Assembly (NCBI RefSeq): GCF_000420465.1
Contig: NZ_ATUZ01000018.1
Coordinates: forward strand, 113,309-177,308
DNA length: 64,000 bases
Reading direction: 5' to 3'
Source: Desulfovibrio desulfuricans DSM 642
GTDB taxonomy: Bacteria > Desulfobacterota > Desulfovibrionia > Desulfovibrionales > Desulfovibrionaceae
The notes beneath the pieces were generated by a model. It saw only the letters and a program-made list of their open reading frames with translations, was not told where the DNA came from and searched no databases. A program made the translations under genes and the position numbers. Below, piece after piece: positions 1 to 9,958 of the stretch (position 1 is the stretch's first letter; every line of letters begins with the position of its first letter).

Positions 1-1
1 A

Positions 2-1330
2 ATGCTGACCGTATGCGCCTATGCCGAATACCACGGGCAGGTCGAACCGCTCACGCCCGAGCTCCAGGCCGAAATACTCGAGCGCGTGCGCCGTTACAAT
101 AACGACGGCATGCGTGTGGTGGGCGTGGCGCACAAAACCATGTCCGCGACGAGCGGAGTTTTTTCTGTGGCGGACGAAAAAGACATGGTGCTGCTGGGCT
201 ATCTGGCCTTTCTTGATCCGCCCAAGGATTCCGCATCAAAGGCGCTGGCCGCGCTCAACGAGCACGGCGTGCGCGTAAAGGTGCTGACAGGCGACAACGA
301 TGCCGTTACCCGCAGCGTATGCCGTCAGGTGGGGCTGCCGGGCAAAAATATTCTGCTGGGCGCAGAAATAGAGGCTATGGACGACGCGGCCCTGAAAGCC
401 GCCGTTGAACAAGCCGACATTTTCGCCAAGCTCAGCCCGCGCCAAAAAGCCCGCATTGTGACCTGCCTGCGCGGCAACGGCCATGTGGTGGGCTTTATGG
501 GCGACGGCATCAACGATGCCCCGGCCATGAAGAACGCCGATGTGGGTATTTCCGTCGATTCCGCTGTGGACGTGGCGCGGGAATCCGCGGGCGTCATCCT
601 GCTGGAAAAAGACCTCACAGTGCTTGAAGCCGGTGTAATGGAAGGCCGCCGCACCTATGCAAATATAATAAAATATATAAAAATTACGGTTAGTTCAAAC
701 TTCGGCAACATGTTTTCCGTGCTGGCGGCCAGTGTATTTCTGCCGTTCCTGCCCATGACGCCCCTACAGATTCTGGTGCTCAACCTGCTCTACGATGTCT
801 CCTGCACGGCCATGCCCTGGGACAATGTGGATGAGGAGTTTCTGCGCAAGCCCCGCAACTGGAACACGGACAGCATCCGGCGGTTCATGTTCTGGCTCGG
901 GCCTACCAGCTCGGTCTTTGACCTCACAACCTACGCCTTGCTGTTCTGGGTAATCTGCCCTGCAGTAGTGCCTCTGCCAGCAGGCGGCTGGCAGGCCATG
1001 AGCAGCACCGACCAGGCAAGCTTTACCGCCCTGTTTCAGGCGGGCTGGTTTGTGGAATCGCTGTGGACGCAGACAATGGTCATCCACATGTTGCGCACCC
1101 CGGGCATTCCCCTGCTGCACAGCCGCGCCGCATGGCAGGTGACCCTGCTCACGGGCCTTGGCGTTGCCGTGGGCACGGCCATTCCCTTTACCGCGCTGGG
1201 TCAGGGGCTGGATATGGGCGCGCTGCCCGCCAGCTACTTCCCCTGGCTGGCTGCGGTGCTCGCGGGCTATCTTGCCCTGGCCACGTTGGTAAAGGGGGCC
1301 TTTATGCGCCGCTACAACACATGGTTATAA
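2..1330 (+). CDS. mgtA: Magnesium-transporting P-type ATPase, C-terminal part
   Basis: Membrane P-type ATPase of the type IIIB (MgtA/MgtB) family, which uses ATP to bring Mg2+ into the cell. The window cuts the gene: the reading frame is open from the left edge and the 442 visible residues cover the end of the nucleotide-binding domain, the P-domain hinge and the C-terminal membrane helices. The TGDN motif (about residue 96) and GDGINDAP (about residue 167) are the family signatures for phosphoryl handling and Mg2+ coordination; the DKTGT phosphorylation site lies upstream of the window. About six hydrophobic segments follow, with the LNLLYD stretch typical of MgtA. The first Met is internal, not the real start. 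Specificity for Mg2+ rather than another cation is inferred from family resemblance. Confidence 0.88.
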   Translation: MLTVCAYAEYHGQVEPLTPELQAEILERVRRYNNDGMRVVGVAHKTMSATSGVFSVADEKDMVLLGYLAFLDPPKDSASKALAALNEHGVRVKVLTGDNDAVTRSVCRQVGLPGKNILLGAEIEAMDDAALKAAVEQADIFAKLSPRQKARIVTCLRGNGHVVGFMGDGINDAPAMKNADVGISVDSAVDVARESAGVILLEKDLTVLEAGVMEGRRTYANIIKYIKITVSSNFGNMFSVLAASVFLPFLPMTPLQILVLNLLYDVSCTAMPWDNVDEEFLRKPRNWNTDSIRRFMFWLGPTSSVFDLTTYALLFWVICPAVVPLPAGGWQAMSSTDQASFTALFQAGWFVESLWTQTMVIHMLRTPGIPLLHSRAAWQVTLLTGLGVAVGTAIPFTALGQGLDMGALPASYFPWLAAVLAGYLALATLVKGAFMRRYNTWL

Positions 1331-1375
1331 AAAAACTGCGGTCAGGGGGCTGATTTTCAGCCTCCTGACCGCAGG
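1329..1375 (-). terminator. Rho-independent terminator of the hydrolase gene
   Basis: A long hairpin (CTGCGGTCAGG pairs with CCTGACCGCAG around a TTTT loop) is followed on the minus strand by a run of T. It therefore serves the leftward hydrolase gene best; the plus-strand side lacks a U tract. Confidence 0.75.
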
Positions 1376-1469
1376 GCCAAAAATCCCGTCAGCAGAGCAA
1401 TCCTGTCTTTTGAATTGTCTTTTGTTCCCGGCAAGGCTGTTTTAAACAACCAGCGGACAAGGGAACTGC

Positions 1470-2672
1470 TTAGCGTTTGCTGTCAAAAAAATCCTTCTGA
1501 TCCCCCACCCCATACAAAAACGCACCCCGGTGGTCGGCGGTGTCGCCAGCATACACGGCCTCAGCCCTGGCACCCCCGGCGGTGATGGTGTAGCCCACTG
1601 CAAGGGTGGACACGTAGGGCGGCATGACCTCATCCACCTTGCCGTAATAGTAGCGGCAAGGTGTTGCCGAGCGCCACATGAAGGCCTGATTGTCGCGCAA
1701 TCTGCGAAAAAATGTGTCCATACCCGCCGAGGATTGCGCCATAACTTCCTCTTGCACCAGATCGGCAACCTTGGCGGGTAGTTGCGGTTTCAGCTCTTCC
1801 CAGCCGATATTGTTTTCGTAAAAATCACGGCAAGCAGCCTGATACTCTGGCTTGATGATGGTCTGGGGCAGGCCGGGCATGTCGTAATAGTAGGCGTAGG
1901 AATAGGTAAACAGAATAACGCTGCCCGCGAGCCACGTGGCATCAAGCGATGAGGGGTTGTTTATCCAGCGGGTCAGCAACAGGTACAGATCGGCTGGCGT
2001 AGCCGCCGTTGCCGCCGCCTTGACGGGCATGCTCAGGGATTCGAGCCGATGGCGGAACTGCTGGGTGCTCCAGCTGCCCTGCGACCAGCCGCTGAGATAC
2101 AGGCCATCCTCTTCAATACCCATATCCGCCAGCACTGCGCGGGCGGCAAAAAGCATATCCATGCAGGCCTGCACTGTTGCCTCGCGCACCATGTAGCTGT
2201 CCGGCTCTGTGGAATCCCCCTTGCCGATGTAGTCCGCACCTATCACCACATAACCGTTCCCCGCCAGCCGCGCGGTTACAATGCGCGTTTCATCCGATTC
2301 CTCGGGGCGGGAGGGCACCGCCGTGCGGGTAAATACCGTGCCATGCTGGTATGAAACCACGGGCAGCTTCTTTTGCGTGGTTTGCGGCACCGCCACAAGA
2401 CCGGAAGCAAGCGTGGGCCGATTGCCCTGTTCCGGAATCATGGTTGTATACAGCACCTTGTACAGGCTCACGCCATTGGCGGCTTCCGGGTACGGCATCT
2501 TGAAATTGCTGAATGCCGCCACTTCTGACGTAAGAATTTTGTTCAGCCGTTCAACGCTGTAGTCGCCGATGTGCGTATAGCGCACGCCGGAGGCAACGTC
2601 CTTGTAATCTGCCGCGCTGGCAGTTACCGCCAGCAGCATGAACAAAAAAACAATGATTGTGGTCTGCCGCAT
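1470..2672 (-). CDS. Exported alpha/beta hydrolase, secretory-lipase-like
   Basis: A 400-residue protein with a clear Sec signal peptide (hydrophobic segment at residues 4-20 ending in ASA), so it probably acts in the periplasm or outside. The fold is alpha/beta hydrolase: the nucleophile elbow GWSQG lies near residue 195, a candidate acid is the Asp of KVDEVMPP, and the candidate catalytic His is in DHRGAF near the C terminus. The overall pattern (SYQHGT oxyanion region, DYIGKGDS) resembles secretory lipase or dienelactone-hydrolase-like esterases. Substrate cannot be told from sequence. The start has a strong GGAGG ribosome site eight bases upstream. It stands alone between two terminators. 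Confidence 0.72.
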   Translation of the reverse strand: MRQTTIIVFLFMLLAVTASAADYKDVASGVRYTHIGDYSVERLNKILTSEVAAFSNFKMPYPEAANGVSLYKVLYTTMIPEQGNRPTLASGLVAVPQTTQKKLPVVSYQHGTVFTRTAVPSRPEESDETRIVTARLAGNGYVVIGADYIGKGDSTEPDSYMVREATVQACMDMLFAARAVLADMGIEEDGLYLSGWSQGSWSTQQFRHRLESLSMPVKAAATAATPADLYLLLTRWINNPSSLDATWLAGSVILFTYSYAYYYDMPGLPQTIIKPEYQAACRDFYENNIGWEELKPQLPAKVADLVQEEVMAQSSAGMDTFFRRLRDNQAFMWRSATPCRYYYGKVDEVMPPYVSTLAVGYTITAGGARAEAVYAGDTADHRGAFLYGVGDQKDFFDSKR

Positions 2673-2774
2673 GGAGCCTCCGGGTTTGCTGGTGTTTTTT
2701 CCACACTACTGATGCAGCGTTCTTTTGCAAGCATCTGTGGGCAGCCCAAAAAGCTGACCCGGAAAAACCATATG

Positions 2775-2803
2775 AAAAGGGGCCCTGCCATGCGGCAAGG
2801 CCC
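2775..2803 (-). terminator. Terminator of the first chemoreceptor gene
   Basis: GGGGCC-TGCC pairs with GGCA-GGCCCC around an ATGC loop; on the minus strand it ends in CTTTTC. It sits 30 bases past the stop of the chemoreceptor gene. Confidence 0.65.
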
Positions 2804-2833
2804 CCCCCGTATTGGTTACGTACAGCCGGGCGG

Positions 2834-4876
2834 CTAATGCCCGGATTTCAAATTGCTGATAAGCCCGCGCAGCACCTGGGCCTGCTGGGCCATGTCGGAA
2901 ACCGCCCCGGCAGAATGCTGCATGGCGGAACTGGTTTCGAGCGAAATACGGTTCACATCTTCAATGGAGCGGTTAATCTCCTCGCTGGTCGAAGACTGTT
3001 CTTCCGCAGCTGTGGCGATGGATTGCACCTGCTGGGCTGTGGCGTCCACCAGATTCACAATTTCATGCAGGGCCTCGCCCGAGGTGCCCGCAAGCGTGGT
3101 GGCGGTGTCAATCATACCCACTACCTGCTCCACGTTGCCCACGTTCTTGCGGGTGCCGTTCTGGATATCGCGGATGGCGTCGCCCACTTCCTTGGTGGCG
3201 GTCATGGTCTTTTCCGCCAGTTTGCGCACTTCATCAGCAACCACGGCAAACCCACGCCCGGCTTCGCCAGCGCGCGCCGCTTCAATGGCCGCATTGAGGG
3301 CCAGCAAATTGGTCTGGTCGGCAATATCCGAAATAACGCCCAGGATCTGCCCCGTACTCTCGGCCTGCTTGCCGAGCGTGGTCATTTCCGATTTCAGTTC
3401 CACGGCGCTGGTCTGGATGCGGCTGATATCCGTTATCACGCTGGCCACCACATCCGCGCCGCTTTCAGCCTTGCTCTTTGCGGCCTTGGCGGATTCCGCC
3501 GCCTGCCCGGCGTTGCGCGCAACTTCAAGCACGGTGGCGTTCATTTCTTCCATGGCTGTGGCTGTTTCGCCCACGCGGACAGTCTGGCTTTCAGCGCCAC
3601 GGCTGGCCTGTTCCACCTGCGCCGAAAGTTCTTCCGAAGCCGTGGTTACGGCCTCCACAACGCCTTCAAGCTCGGTGGCGGCATGCAGCATGCCATCGGC
3701 CTTGGCCTTTTCCGCAGCCATGCGGGCGGCTTCGGCCTCTCTGGTTGCGCTGGCTGCGCGTTCCGATTCTTCTTGCGCCAGACGGCTTTTTCCGTCAGCC
3801 TCGGCTATCTTGTCTTTAAGGCTGCCCACCATGCTGCGCAGGCTGTCTGCCAGATGACCAATTTCATTACGCCGCACAAGCGTCAGGCTGCGCTCAAGCT
3901 CACCCGCCGCCACCGACCGGGCATAGGATTCCAGCTCTTGCAGGGGTTTGACGATGATCTTTTCAAGGGCCAGCAGGGTAATACCCACAAGCAGCAGGAT
4001 TGCGGCAAAGCCAGCGCAAACCATGATGTTGCGCTGGTTGTTGGCCGAGGCTTCGATCTCCGCGCGATCCATGGTGATGACAACCTTCCAGTTCCAGCCC
4101 GGAACCGGCGCCCACGCCAGCATTTTTTCCACGCCGCCACGGGTGAAGGATTCCACGCCCGACGGCGTGGCAAGAATATGGGCAATCCCTTCTTCCTTGG
4201 AAACATCCTTAAGCACGCGCTCACTGTCGGGGTGGCCGACCATGACGCCCGTGGGCGCGACAATAAACGGATAGCCCGTTTTGCCCAGATGGATGTCGTT
4301 AATGTAGTTTTCCATCAGGCCGTCAATGGCATAGGCCATGCCCACGCCGCCAATGACTTTGCCGCTGTCGTCCACTATGGCATCGGCAACGCCCACAATG
4401 GCCTTGCCCGTGATCGAGCTCTTTGACGGTGTGTCGCTCAGGCCGGGCTTGCCCTTGAACGTCTGGCGAATGTACTCGCGGTGGGCAAAATTTTTGAGGC
4501 TGCCTTCCTTGCCGTGAACACGGTTGATCAGCTGGGTGCCTTCCGTGTCAAACAGAAAGAAGGAGTTTACTTCGTCTGCCGAGCGCGACATGGCCGAGAG
4601 AAAACCTGCGGCCTCGCCATTATCGTGCCGGTTACGCAAATATTCCTTGAGGGCAGGTTGCAGCACCGCTCCGTGCAGCACCATCTGCTGCTGTTCGCCA
4701 AAGTCGCCCAGCGACTTGGCAATGGTGCCAGCCAGGAGGCGCATCTGATCAACGCTTGACGTCAGGCTGGCCTCATAGCTGTAGCGGGCGACCACGACAA
4801 TCAGGGCCGACTGCACCGCAAATACTACCCCGCCCACAAGAAGCATCATTGCCATTCTGATGCTGCGTACCGACAT
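2834..4876 (-). CDS. Methyl-accepting chemotaxis protein with dCache sensor
   Basis: A 680-residue transmembrane chemoreceptor. Order: TM1 at about 8-30; a periplasmic double-Cache sensor at about 35-275 ([23 protein letters not shown] motifs); TM2 at about 283-305; HAMP at about 306-360; a coiled-coil cytoplasmic signalling domain to the end with the hairpin tip [18 protein letters not shown] that binds CheA/CheW. There is no C-terminal NWETF-type CheR tether; the protein ends in LKSGH. It would sense a small molecule outside the cell and steer flagellar motion; the ligand is unknown. From the HAMP onward it is almost identical to the next gene upstream, while the sensor domains differ, so this is a duplicated pair. 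Confidence 0.93.
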   Translation of the reverse strand: MSVRSIRMAMMLLVGGVVFAVQSALIVVVARYSYEASLTSSVDQMRLLAGTIAKSLGDFGEQQQMVLHGAVLQPALKEYLRNRHDNGEAAGFLSAMSRSADEVNSFFLFDTEGTQLINRVHGKEGSLKNFAHREYIRQTFKGKPGLSDTPSKSSITGKAIVGVADAIVDDSGKVIGGVGMAYAIDGLMENYINDIHLGKTGYPFIVAPTGVMVGHPDSERVLKDVSKEEGIAHILATPSGVESFTRGGVEKMLAWAPVPGWNWKVVITMDRAEIEASANNQRNIMVCAGFAAILLLVGITLLALEKIIVKPLQELESYARSVAAGELERSLTLVRRNEIGHLADSLRSMVGSLKDKIAEADGKSRLAQEESERAASATREAEAARMAAEKAKADGMLHAATELEGVVEAVTTASEELSAQVEQASRGAESQTVRVGETATAMEEMNATVLEVARNAGQAAESAKAAKSKAESGADVVASVITDISRIQTSAVELKSEMTTLGKQAESTGQILGVISDIADQTNLLALNAAIEAARAGEAGRGFAVVADEVRKLAEKTMTATKEVGDAIRDIQNGTRKNVGNVEQVVGMIDTATTLAGTSGEALHEIVNLVDATAQQVQSIATAAEEQSSTSEEINRSIEDVNRISLETSSAMQHSAGAVSDMAQQAQVLRGLISNLKSGH

Positions 4877-5281
4877 AAACTAGCCTCCTCACTGCAAAAC
4901 AGATCATTTCAATTCAGGCTGTCCACTGCGATCTTGCTAAAAACATCAAAATGAAGGCGAGTGCAATATATATTCCAATATATCAAGATATTTTATTTTT
5001 TGTTTATTATTTGAAATAACTAAGTATTTATTATTATCTGGCTCTTGATTCCTTCACGCCACGTCCCCATATGTTCACATTTGTTAACACTGATATTAAA
5101 ATAATTAACAGTGATGCCTAAACGTGCGCCTTGTGGATAGGGGCAAAAACAGGGTGAAAAAAGCGGCCCCCACATCAGCAGGAGCCGCTTCCAGTCAGGT
5201 AGCAAGGACTGATTTTAAAACATTTCAGCAACAAATTCAGTCCGGCAGAGCATATCTGCCTCTGCTTTTCTTCGCCCCTGG
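4877..5281. other. AT-rich intergenic region between paired chemoreceptors
   Basis: About 400 bases with no gene. It must hold the promoter of the downstream chemoreceptor, probably in the AT-rich part at 4960-5035, and the terminator of the upstream one at 5156-5191. I see no convincing small gene. Confidence 0.5.
5156..5191 (-). terminator. Terminator of the second chemoreceptor gene
   Basis: AAGCGGC pairs with GCCGCTT; on the minus strand the hairpin is followed by TTTTTT. It ends the leftward transcript about 90 bases past the stop codon. Confidence 0.6.
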
Positions 5282-7324
5282 CTAATTTCCGGATTTCATA
5301 CTGGCGATAAGTCCGCGCAGCACCTGGGCTTGCTGGGCCATTTCTGAAACCGCTCCGGCGGAATGCTGCATGGCGGAGCTGGTTTCGAGCGAAATACGGT
5401 TCACGTCCTCAATGGAGCGGTTGATCTCCTCACTGGTGGAGGATTGCTCTTCCGCAGCCGTGGCGATGGACTGCACCTGCTGGGCAGTGGCGTCCACCAG
5501 CTCCACAATTTCATTCAGGGCTTCGCCCGAGGTGCTTGCAAGCGTGGTGGCGGTGTCAATCATACCCACTACCTGCTCCACATTGCCCACGTTTTTGCGG
5601 GTGCCGTTCTGGATATCGCGGATGGCATCGCCCACTTCCTTGGTGGCGGTCATGGTTTTTTCCGCCAGTTTGCGTACTTCATCGGCTACCACGGCAAATC
5701 CACGTCCGGCTTCGCCAGCGCGCGCCGCTTCAATGGCCGCATTGAGGGCCAGCAGATTGGTTTGGTCGGCGATATCCGAAATAACGCCCAGGATCTGCCC
5801 CGTACTCTCGGCCTGCTTGCCGAGCGTGGTCATTTCCGTTTTCAGTTCCACGGCGCTGGTCTGGATGCGGCTGATGTCCTTTACCACGCTGGCCACCACT
5901 TCGGCACCGCTTTCAGCCTTGCTCTTGGCGGTTTTGGCGGATTCCGCCGCCTGCCCGGCGTTGCGAGCCACTTCAAGCACGGTGGCGTTCATTTCTTCCA
6001 TGGCGGTGGCTGTTTCACCCACACGGGCAGTCTGGCTTTCAGCACCACGGCTGGCCTGTTCCACCTGGGCCGAGAGTTCTTCCGAAGCCGTGGTTACGGC
6101 TTCCACAACGCCTTCAAGCTCGGTAGCGGCATGCAGCATGCCATCGGCCTTGGCCTGTTCGGCGGCCATGCGCGCGGCTTCGGCCTCTTTTGTTGCGCTG
6201 GCTGCGCGTTCAGATTCTTCCTGAGCCAGACGGCTTTTCCCATCGGCCTCGGCTATCTTGGCCTTGAGGCTGCTCACCATACTGCGCAGGCTGTCTGCCA
6301 ACTTGCCGATTTCATTGCGCAGGTTGATTGTCAGAGAGGATTCAAGATTGCCGTCCGCAACGTCTGAAGCAAAAGCCTGCAACTGCCGCAAGGGGCGCAC
6401 AACAACCTTGTCCAGCGCAAACAGGCAGATGCCCACCAAGGCCAGAATAGTAACAAAGCCGAGCACCAGCATGACGTTGCGCTGCTCGCGGGCCGGGGCT
6501 TCTATTTCATCAAGGGCCATGGTCACGCCTACGCGCCAGTTCCAGTTGGGAGCCACATCCCAGGCCAGCATGCGCTTTTCGCCTTCACGCATAAATTCCA
6601 CGCCGCTGCCGGAATCAACCTTGACCATATCGCTGACGCCCGGTTCACCGGCCATATTCTTGAGGATGTAATCGCTGTTTACGTGGCTGATCACAACGCC
6701 CTGGGGCGAAACAACAATGACGCGGCCCGTCTTGCCAATACTGATTGCCTTGAGATTTTTTGTCAGGCTGTCGATGTCGTATGACATGCCCACGCCGCCC
6801 ACGACCTTGCCTTTATCGTCAAGGATGGGTGCGGTCACGCTGACGATAAGCTTGCCCGTGGCTATACTTTTTGTAGGTGCGGAACTGAAGCCCGGCTTGT
6901 TGGCCAGGGCGGCCTTGATGTATTCGCGGTCGGCAAGGTCGCTGAGCTTGCCGGCCTGCCCCTGCGCGTAGGTAATGAGCTGTTTCCCGGCGGTATCAAA
7001 GAGGTAAATGGTGTTGATTTCAGGCGCGGCTTTGGACATGGCAGCAAGAAAAACTTCCGCGCCTTTTTTGTCTTCGCCCGTGAGCAGGAAGTCACGCAGT
7101 CGTGGCGGTTTGGAAACACCGTTGATGAACATGCTGAGCTGGGTTCCAAAATCGCCCAGGGATTTGCTTACCGTGTCCGCGGTGAGATCCATTTCGTGAG
7201 TGCTTGCCTTAAGGTTCGCCTCATCCCCCATGCGCGTTACGACAACAACCAGAGCCGACTGCACCGCCAGTACCACGATGCTGATGACCAGCAACATGGC
7301 AGTTCTGATACTGCGTGAAAACAT
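5282..7324 (-). CDS. Methyl-accepting chemotaxis protein with dCache sensor
   Basis: A 680-residue chemoreceptor of the same length and layout as its neighbour: TM1 about 8-30, periplasmic dCache about 35-275 ([23 protein letters not shown]), TM2 about 283-305, HAMP, long signalling coiled coil with the [18 protein letters not shown] tip. The cytoplasmic half matches the neighbour almost residue for residue, whereas the sensor half is clearly diverged. That pattern fits tandem duplication followed by specialisation of the ligand domain, with the signalling half kept alike by selection or gene conversion. The ligand is unknown. The ribosome site AGGAAGC lies just before the chosen ATG, and TM1 follows at once. 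Confidence 0.93.
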   Translation of the reverse strand: MFSRSIRTAMLLVISIVVLAVQSALVVVVTRMGDEANLKASTHEMDLTADTVSKSLGDFGTQLSMFINGVSKPPRLRDFLLTGEDKKGAEVFLAAMSKAAPEINTIYLFDTAGKQLITYAQGQAGKLSDLADREYIKAALANKPGFSSAPTKSIATGKLIVSVTAPILDDKGKVVGGVGMSYDIDSLTKNLKAISIGKTGRVIVVSPQGVVISHVNSDYILKNMAGEPGVSDMVKVDSGSGVEFMREGEKRMLAWDVAPNWNWRVGVTMALDEIEAPAREQRNVMLVLGFVTILALVGICLFALDKVVVRPLRQLQAFASDVADGNLESSLTINLRNEIGKLADSLRSMVSSLKAKIAEADGKSRLAQEESERAASATKEAEAARMAAEQAKADGMLHAATELEGVVEAVTTASEELSAQVEQASRGAESQTARVGETATAMEEMNATVLEVARNAGQAAESAKTAKSKAESGAEVVASVVKDISRIQTSAVELKTEMTTLGKQAESTGQILGVISDIADQTNLLALNAAIEAARAGEAGRGFAVVADEVRKLAEKTMTATKEVGDAIRDIQNGTRKNVGNVEQVVGMIDTATTLASTSGEALNEIVELVDATAQQVQSIATAAEEQSSTSEEINRSIEDVNRISLETSSAMQHSAGAVSEMAQQAQVLRGLIASMKSGN

Positions 7325-7518
7325 AACAGCTTCCTTTACGTAATAAAACTAGTCACCTGAACACCTTGATTCATAGCATTTCATATGCGGCATTCCCTCA
7401 TTTCTGAAGGACGATAATTCTCCATGGGGACACGCCAAGACAGGCCGCAGCGTGGCTGTTATCCGCATAATGCCATCAACGCGGCGTTCCCTGCGCTGGC
7501 GAGGTATTGCCGCACAGC

Positions 7519-7563
7519 AAAAAAGAAGCGGCAGCGCAACAGACCTGCGCTGCCGCTTCTTTG
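7519..7563 (-). terminator. Terminator of thrC
   Basis: A 16-bp stem (AAGAAGCGGCAGCGCA with its complement) around a short loop, followed by T6 on the minus strand, 26 bases after the threonine synthase stop. Confidence 0.85.
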
Positions 7564-7588
7564 ATTATCGGCTTCTATAATATAAACT

Positions 7589-9034
7589 TTACTTTTTTTG
7601 TAAAGAAAGTCGATTTGCCACGGCATCCGCCCCCATGCGGGCAAATTCGGCCACTTCGCGCCCCTGACGCGCGCTTTCTGGCAGGAGCAGCTCCGGCTTG
7701 TTGGCCAGGCTCTTGTCGGGCGTGACGCCGTACTCCGCCGGGAAGGAATCGTTGAAATACATGTCCTGAAAACCTGCGAACTTGAGGGCATGGGCCGTTG
7801 CGTCAAGCACGGCATGCTCCTTGTTGCTGATCAGGCCAAGGGCCTTGGCGTTCATGAGGCCCGCGAGGCACTCGCCGCCCTGGGTGCAGGCAATGTGGCC
7901 GTGACGGTTGGCAACAATCATGGCATCCATGATCTGCTGCTCGGTCACGCGCACCACCTGAAAGGCCCCTTCGCCGCCCTTTTCGATAAACATCTCCGCC
8001 AGCTTGCGCACACGCGGGAAGGAAACGGGGTTGCCGATCATGGCGGCCTGCGCCACGCTGGGCGTGACGGTCACTGGCTGCCAGTGGCGGGCATCCTTGG
8101 GCGCATCGTAATAACGCCACACCGGGTCGGCATGCTCGGACTGCACGCCAAACACGCGGGGCAGCGAGGTGATGATGCCAAGCTCAAGCATTTTCAGGAA
8201 GCCGCACATGATGGCCGTGATGTTGCCCGCATTGCCGATGGGCACAAAGAGGCACAGATCGGTCATGTCCCACCCGTACCACTGGGCTGTTTCATACGCG
8301 TAGGATTCCTGCCCGAGGATGCGCCAGCTGTTCTTGGAATTGAGCAGGGCCACGCGGTAATTTTCTGCCAGCAGCTCGACCACCTTCATGCAGTCGTCAA
8401 ACACGCCGGGCAGTTCAAGCACTGTTGCTCCGCTGCCAAGCGGCTGCGAAAGCTGCTGGGGCGTTACCTTGCCGTGGGGCAGAAGCACCACGCTCTTGAG
8501 GGGCGCGCCCACATACGAGGCGTAGAGGGCCGCCGCCGCCGAGGTGTCGCCAGTGGAGGCGCACACGGTCAGCACTTCGTCCCACTTGTTGCGGCGGCAC
8601 AGCCACTTGAGGTAGCTGAACGCGCAGGCCATGCCGCGATCCTTGAAGGACGCGCTGGGGTTCTGACCATCGTTCTTGTAGGCAAAGGGCACGCCCACGC
8701 GGTCACGCAGGGCCGGGGCCGCTTCAATAATCGGCGTGATGCCTTCGCCCAGATACACGATATCGTCTTCGTCCAGCAGGGGAGCAAGCAGCTCGTAAAA
8801 ACGGAATATCCCCCGAAGCGCGGTGCTGCGGCTGGCGGAGCGGGCGTCAAAAAGCTCGCGCCACTCTGCGCCGCTGCGCTCTTTCAGTTTGTCGAAATCC
8901 AGGTTTTCCAGCAGAAACACGCCGCCGCACTGCGGGCAGGTGTACAGCAGGCTGTCGCCGGGATGACGCGCGCCACAGTCAAGACAAACATACTCCATGC
9001 GGCCGCGATAGGCCGGAAAATCCGCATGCGCCAT
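7589..9034 (-). CDS. thrC: Threonine synthase
   Basis: PLP enzyme that turns O-phosphohomoserine into threonine in the cytoplasm. At 481 residues it belongs to the longer bacterial form. An N-terminal zinc-ribbon-like segment carries C17-x2-C20 and C33-x2-C36. The PLP-binding lysine is in NPSASFKDRGM, and the glycine-rich phosphate loop PIGNAGNITA lies further on. The start with AAGGAG eight bases upstream keeps the zinc ribbon in frame; a downstream ATG (MEYVCLDC) is possible but has no better ribosome site. It is a single-gene unit ending in a strong terminator. Assignment rests on family motifs and length. Confidence 0.9.
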   Translation of the reverse strand: MAHADFPAYRGRMEYVCLDCGARHPGDSLLYTCPQCGGVFLLENLDFDKLKERSGAEWRELFDARSASRSTALRGIFRFYELLAPLLDEDDIVYLGEGITPIIEAAPALRDRVGVPFAYKNDGQNPSASFKDRGMACAFSYLKWLCRRNKWDEVLTVCASTGDTSAAAALYASYVGAPLKSVVLLPHGKVTPQQLSQPLGSGATVLELPGVFDDCMKVVELLAENYRVALLNSKNSWRILGQESYAYETAQWYGWDMTDLCLFVPIGNAGNITAIMCGFLKMLELGIITSLPRVFGVQSEHADPVWRYYDAPKDARHWQPVTVTPSVAQAAMIGNPVSFPRVRKLAEMFIEKGGEGAFQVVRVTEQQIMDAMIVANRHGHIACTQGGECLAGLMNAKALGLISNKEHAVLDATAHALKFAGFQDMYFNDSFPAEYGVTPDKSLANKPELLLPESARQGREVAEFARMGADAVANRLSLQKK

Positions 9035-9192
9035 GAGAGAAACTCCTTGATAATTGCATCAGGAAGGGGCTTTGCAATCCCCATCCTCACCCCCGGTTCA
9101 CAAAAACATTTTGCGGCCAGGGGCGCTTGTGGCTCTGACAATGGCGGCACAGCAGGCCGCAGCATTGCCGAAATCTGCGGGAAAGCCAGGGG

Positions 9193-9807
9193 CTATCCCT
9201 TGTCTTCCTGCTTTTCCGAATGCTTGCCCTTGAGCCAGCTTTTTTCGGTGCCTGCGCGCAAGCGCGCGATATTTTCCTTGTGCTTCCAGACCACCACGGC
9301 CAGCACGCACAGGGAAAGAGGCAGCCACACCCATTGGCCTGTAACCGCCAGAGCCACAACCAGCGCGGCAACGAGGCTCAGGGAACCCAGCGAAACAAAG
9401 CCGCTGCGCCAGATGATCAGACAGCACAGGGCAGAAGCTGCCAGCAACTGCCAGAAAGCCAGGGGCATGAACACGCCTATGCTGGTGGCAACAGCCTTGC
9501 CGCCCTTGAACTTCATGAAGCAGGAAAACACATGTCCAAGCACGCAGGCCAAGCCCACTACGCTGACAAATAGGGGCGAGGGATTGATGCGGAACGCAAG
9601 CCACACCGGCAGCGCGCCCTTGCAGACGTCGCACGCAAGGGTTGCCACACCCCAGCCAAAGCCGCACAGACGCGCCACATTGGTGGCCCCGGTGTTGCGG
9701 CTGCCGCTCTCACGCGGGTCCAGACGGCAAAAGGTCTTGGCGATAACAAGGCCCCACGGCACGGAACCAAGCACATAGGCCAGAGCAATCCACAATACTT
9801 CCAGCAT
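9193..9807 (-). CDS. plsY: Acyl-phosphate:glycerol-3-phosphate acyltransferase PlsY
   Basis: Inner-membrane acyltransferase that moves the acyl group from acyl-phosphate to sn-glycerol-3-phosphate, the first step of phospholipid synthesis. The 204-residue protein has about five hydrophobic helices and the family motifs: GSVPWGLVIAK near the N terminus, RESGSRNTGATNVAR (residues about 33-47) and the later FKGGKAVATSIG loop. It lies between the RNB exoribonuclease and thrC, all leftward, with gaps over 150 bases, so it may be transcribed alone. The hydrophilic tail (about 190-204, Lys/Glu rich) is unremarkable. Confidence 0.93.
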   Translation of the reverse strand: MLEVLWIALAYVLGSVPWGLVIAKTFCRLDPRESGSRNTGATNVARLCGFGWGVATLACDVCKGALPVWLAFRINPSPLFVSVVGLACVLGHVFSCFMKFKGGKAVATSIGVFMPLAFWQLLAASALCCLIIWRSGFVSLGSLSLVAALVVALAVTGQWVWLPLSLCVLAVVVWKHKENIARLRAGTEKSWLKGKHSEKQEDKG

Positions 9808-9958
9808 ATAGTTCTCCGCTGCAACTCTCTGAAAATACGGACAGATATGCCCGCAAACCCAAACAGTCCCCTAAAAAAACACCACTGCATGGCAGCGCAA
9901 GAGGCTGCTGGCGCGCATGCCGGACCGGGATGCTGCCCGACGGAAACGAAAGGCCGGT

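Noticed and set aside
2657..4426. A long plus-strand open frame (589 codons) opposite the first chemoreceptor
   Set aside because: It is antisense to a clear chemoreceptor, is rich in His/Gly/Arg as expected from reversed GC-rich codons, and has no family match.
7790..9778. A 662-codon plus-strand frame opposite threonine synthase and plsY
   Set aside because: It spans two recognised genes on the other strand and has no motif of its own.
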